Below are positions 22,837 to 23,698 of a stretch of DNA of 23,698 nucleotides, piece after piece. Every line of letters begins with the position of its first letter. Positions within the stretch are counted from its first letter, which is position 1. The stretch lies in contig URLV01000017.1 in the NCBI GenBank assembly GCA_900548725.1, forward strand, positions 1 to 23,698, read 5' to 3'. The notes below the pieces were generated by a model. The model did not search any database. It saw nothing but the letters and a program-made list of their open reading frames with translations, and was not told the origin of the DNA. This stretch comes from an uncultured Mycoplasmatota bacterium (GTDB taxonomy: Bacteria > Bacillota_I > Bacilli_A > RF39 > UBA660). The position numbers and the translations under genes were made by a program.

Positions 22837-23556
22837 ATGTTAAAAGATAAAATTTATAATACATTAAAATTATTATTATGTTTAGTATTCTTTTTTTCAA
22901 TAAGCAATATTACAAGCTTATTTTTAAATGTATTTAATATAGATAAAAATAAAATAGGTCTATTTGGTAATACTTTATATCAATTTATAGTTTCTTTCAT
23001 ATTATTTATATTATTATTAATACTTTATAAAGATACTATAAAAAAAGATTTTAAAAACTTAAAAAAAGATTTTAAAAATAATATAATTTATATTATTAAA
23101 ACATTTTTAATATTTATTATAGTAAAATATCTAGTTAGTATTTTAAGCTCTATAATAATGGTATTGTGTGGGTTAGGAACTGAGAATATAGTAAGTGTTA
23201 ATCAAAGTATTTTAGAAGATTATATTAAAGCAGCACCGCTATTAATGTTTATCTCAGTAGCTTTCTTAGGACCGTTTTATGAAGAAGGCATATTTAGATT
23301 GGCATTTAAAAAAGTTATTGATAATAAATGGTTATATATTATCATAAGTGGTAGTTTATTTGGGATATTACATGTATTTCCATTAAGCGATGGAGTAACA
23401 TTGCCAGTTGGTATAATACAATCTATTAGTTATGTTACAATGGGGATGTTTTTCTCATACGTCTATTATAAAAAAGATAATATATTCTTTACTGTAGGAC
23501 TACATTTCTTAAATAATTTTATAAGTGTATTAGTAATGCTAAAAATGTTTTTTTAA
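22837..23556 (+). CDS. CPBP family intramembrane metalloprotease
   Basis: 239 residues from ATG 22837 (SD AGGGTGG at 22825-22831; an in-frame GTG at 22828 is inside the SD). About seven helices. All CPBP/Abi motifs are present: EEGIFR (E149, E150, R154), FGILH (F175, H179) and HFLNN (H223, N227). The family includes Rce1-type CAAX proteases and bacteriocin self-immunity proteins. In Bacilli many act in membrane proteolysis of unknown targets. No bacteriocin gene is visible nearby. Translation is coupled to the inactive-looking paralogue upstream. Confidence 0.88.
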   Translation: MLKDKIYNTLKLLLCLVFFFSISNITSLFLNVFNIDKNKIGLFGNTLYQFIVSFILFILLLILYKDTIKKDFKNLKKDFKNNIIYIIKTFLIFIIVKYLVSILSSIIMVLCGLGTENIVSVNQSILEDYIKAAPLLMFISVAFLGPFYEEGIFRLAFKKVIDNKWLYIIISGSLFGILHVFPLSDGVTLPVGIIQSISYVTMGMFFSYVYYKKDNIFFTVGLHFLNNFISVLVMLKMFF

Positions 23557-23574
23557 AAAATATTATCGAAACTA

Positions 23575-23603
23575 TTGCAAGGATACAAAATTTATAGTAG
23601 AAT
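23575..23603 (+). promoter_or_regulatory. Possible promoter in the terminal non-coding stretch
   Basis: TTGCAA (23575-23580), a 17-base spacer and TAGAAT (23598-23603), 19 bases after the protease stop. Confidence 0.35.
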
Positions 23604-23609
23604 TTAATT

Positions 23610-23690
23610 AGGTTAGAAAAAGTAAAATTTTTCTATAGAAAAATTTTCCTAAATTGAAATTTGAACCGCACCACTAGGGTGCGGCTTTTT
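23610..23690 (+). ncRNA. Candidate small structured RNA or leader
   Basis: Between the possible promoter and the strong terminator lies a nested hairpin: an outer AATTAGG/CCTAAATT pairing (one bulge) and an inner perfect 10-bp stem AAAATTTTTC/GAAAAATTTT (23624-23647). There is no reading frame. I do not recognise a known RNA family; it may be the terminated leader of the next gene or the 3' end of the protease mRNA. Confidence 0.3.
23667..23690 (+). terminator. Strong GC-rich terminator at window end
   Basis: A perfect 7-bp stem CCGCACC/GGTGCGG with a 5-base loop, followed by C and a T-run. It is the most GC-rich hairpin in the window. A TGATATAAT extended -10 follows and forms the last bases of the window, presumably the promoter of the next gene. 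Confidence 0.9.
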
Positions 23691-23698
23691 GATATAAT

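Noticed and set aside
1..23698. CRISPR arrays, tRNA or rRNA genes, insertion sequences, prophage genes
   Set aside because: None seen: no regularly spaced short repeats, no tRNA-like T-arm sequence, and no transposase or integrase among the proteins.

Overview
The window is extremely AT-rich, densely packed DNA from a low-GC Bacillota. The gene set (DnaB/DnaI helicase loaders, SpoIVA, RadC-MreC-MreD, TmcAL, TrmB) points to class Bacilli. The short intergenic spaces, very AT-rich codons and many gut-type surface proteins suggest an uncultured host-associated lineage with a compact genome. That placement is inference. UGA acts as a stop: radC, mreC and the mreD-like gene overlap the gene before them as ATGA, and dnaB also ends in TGA. 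The mycoplasma code therefore does not apply. Several genes (SpoIVA, a Cse60-like protein, a SpoVIF-like protein and a SPOR-domain protein in the spoIIB position) indicate endospore formation.

Layout. Positions 2-1519 hold the 3' part of a large surface protein that is cut by the window edge. At 1572-3766 lie an isolated RnfC-like/RnfD-like pair and a Cse60-like spore gene. At 3799-5946 are a small Asn/Met-rich coiled-coil protein (minus), trmB (plus) and tmcAL (minus). After a 339-base gap with little in it come a small membrane protein, the replication-initiation pair dnaB-dnaI, and an anchored protein followed by a GT-C-like multi-pass membrane protein. On the minus strand at 10667-12730 are spoIVA and a MazF/PemK-like gene. 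Divergent from these is a tightly overlapping operon: SPOR protein, radC, mreC, mreD-like.

At 15022-17467 are two tandem prepilin-like genes. They share a 455-bp stretch identical by eye and have unrelated-looking C-terminal halves. Then come a SpoVIF-like gene, a cell-wall cassette (alpha/beta hydrolase, membrane-embedded MurF-like ligase, variant Ddl), a DUF421 protein, and an inactive-looking/active pair of CPBP-type membrane proteases. The window ends in a structured non-coding stretch with a strong terminator.

Themes. Cell envelope and sporulation dominate. Most units are separated by a minimal module: a hairpin with a T-run, then at once a TATAAT-type -10 (often with an upstream TG), then a Shine-Dalgarno sequence. 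The best candidates for new biology are the homogenised pilin pair with swappable C-terminal modules, the two-gene Rnf remnant lacking both flavin signatures, the pseudoprotease/protease pair, and the hydrolase-MurF-Ddl cassette. I saw no tRNA, rRNA, CRISPR array, transposase or integrase.
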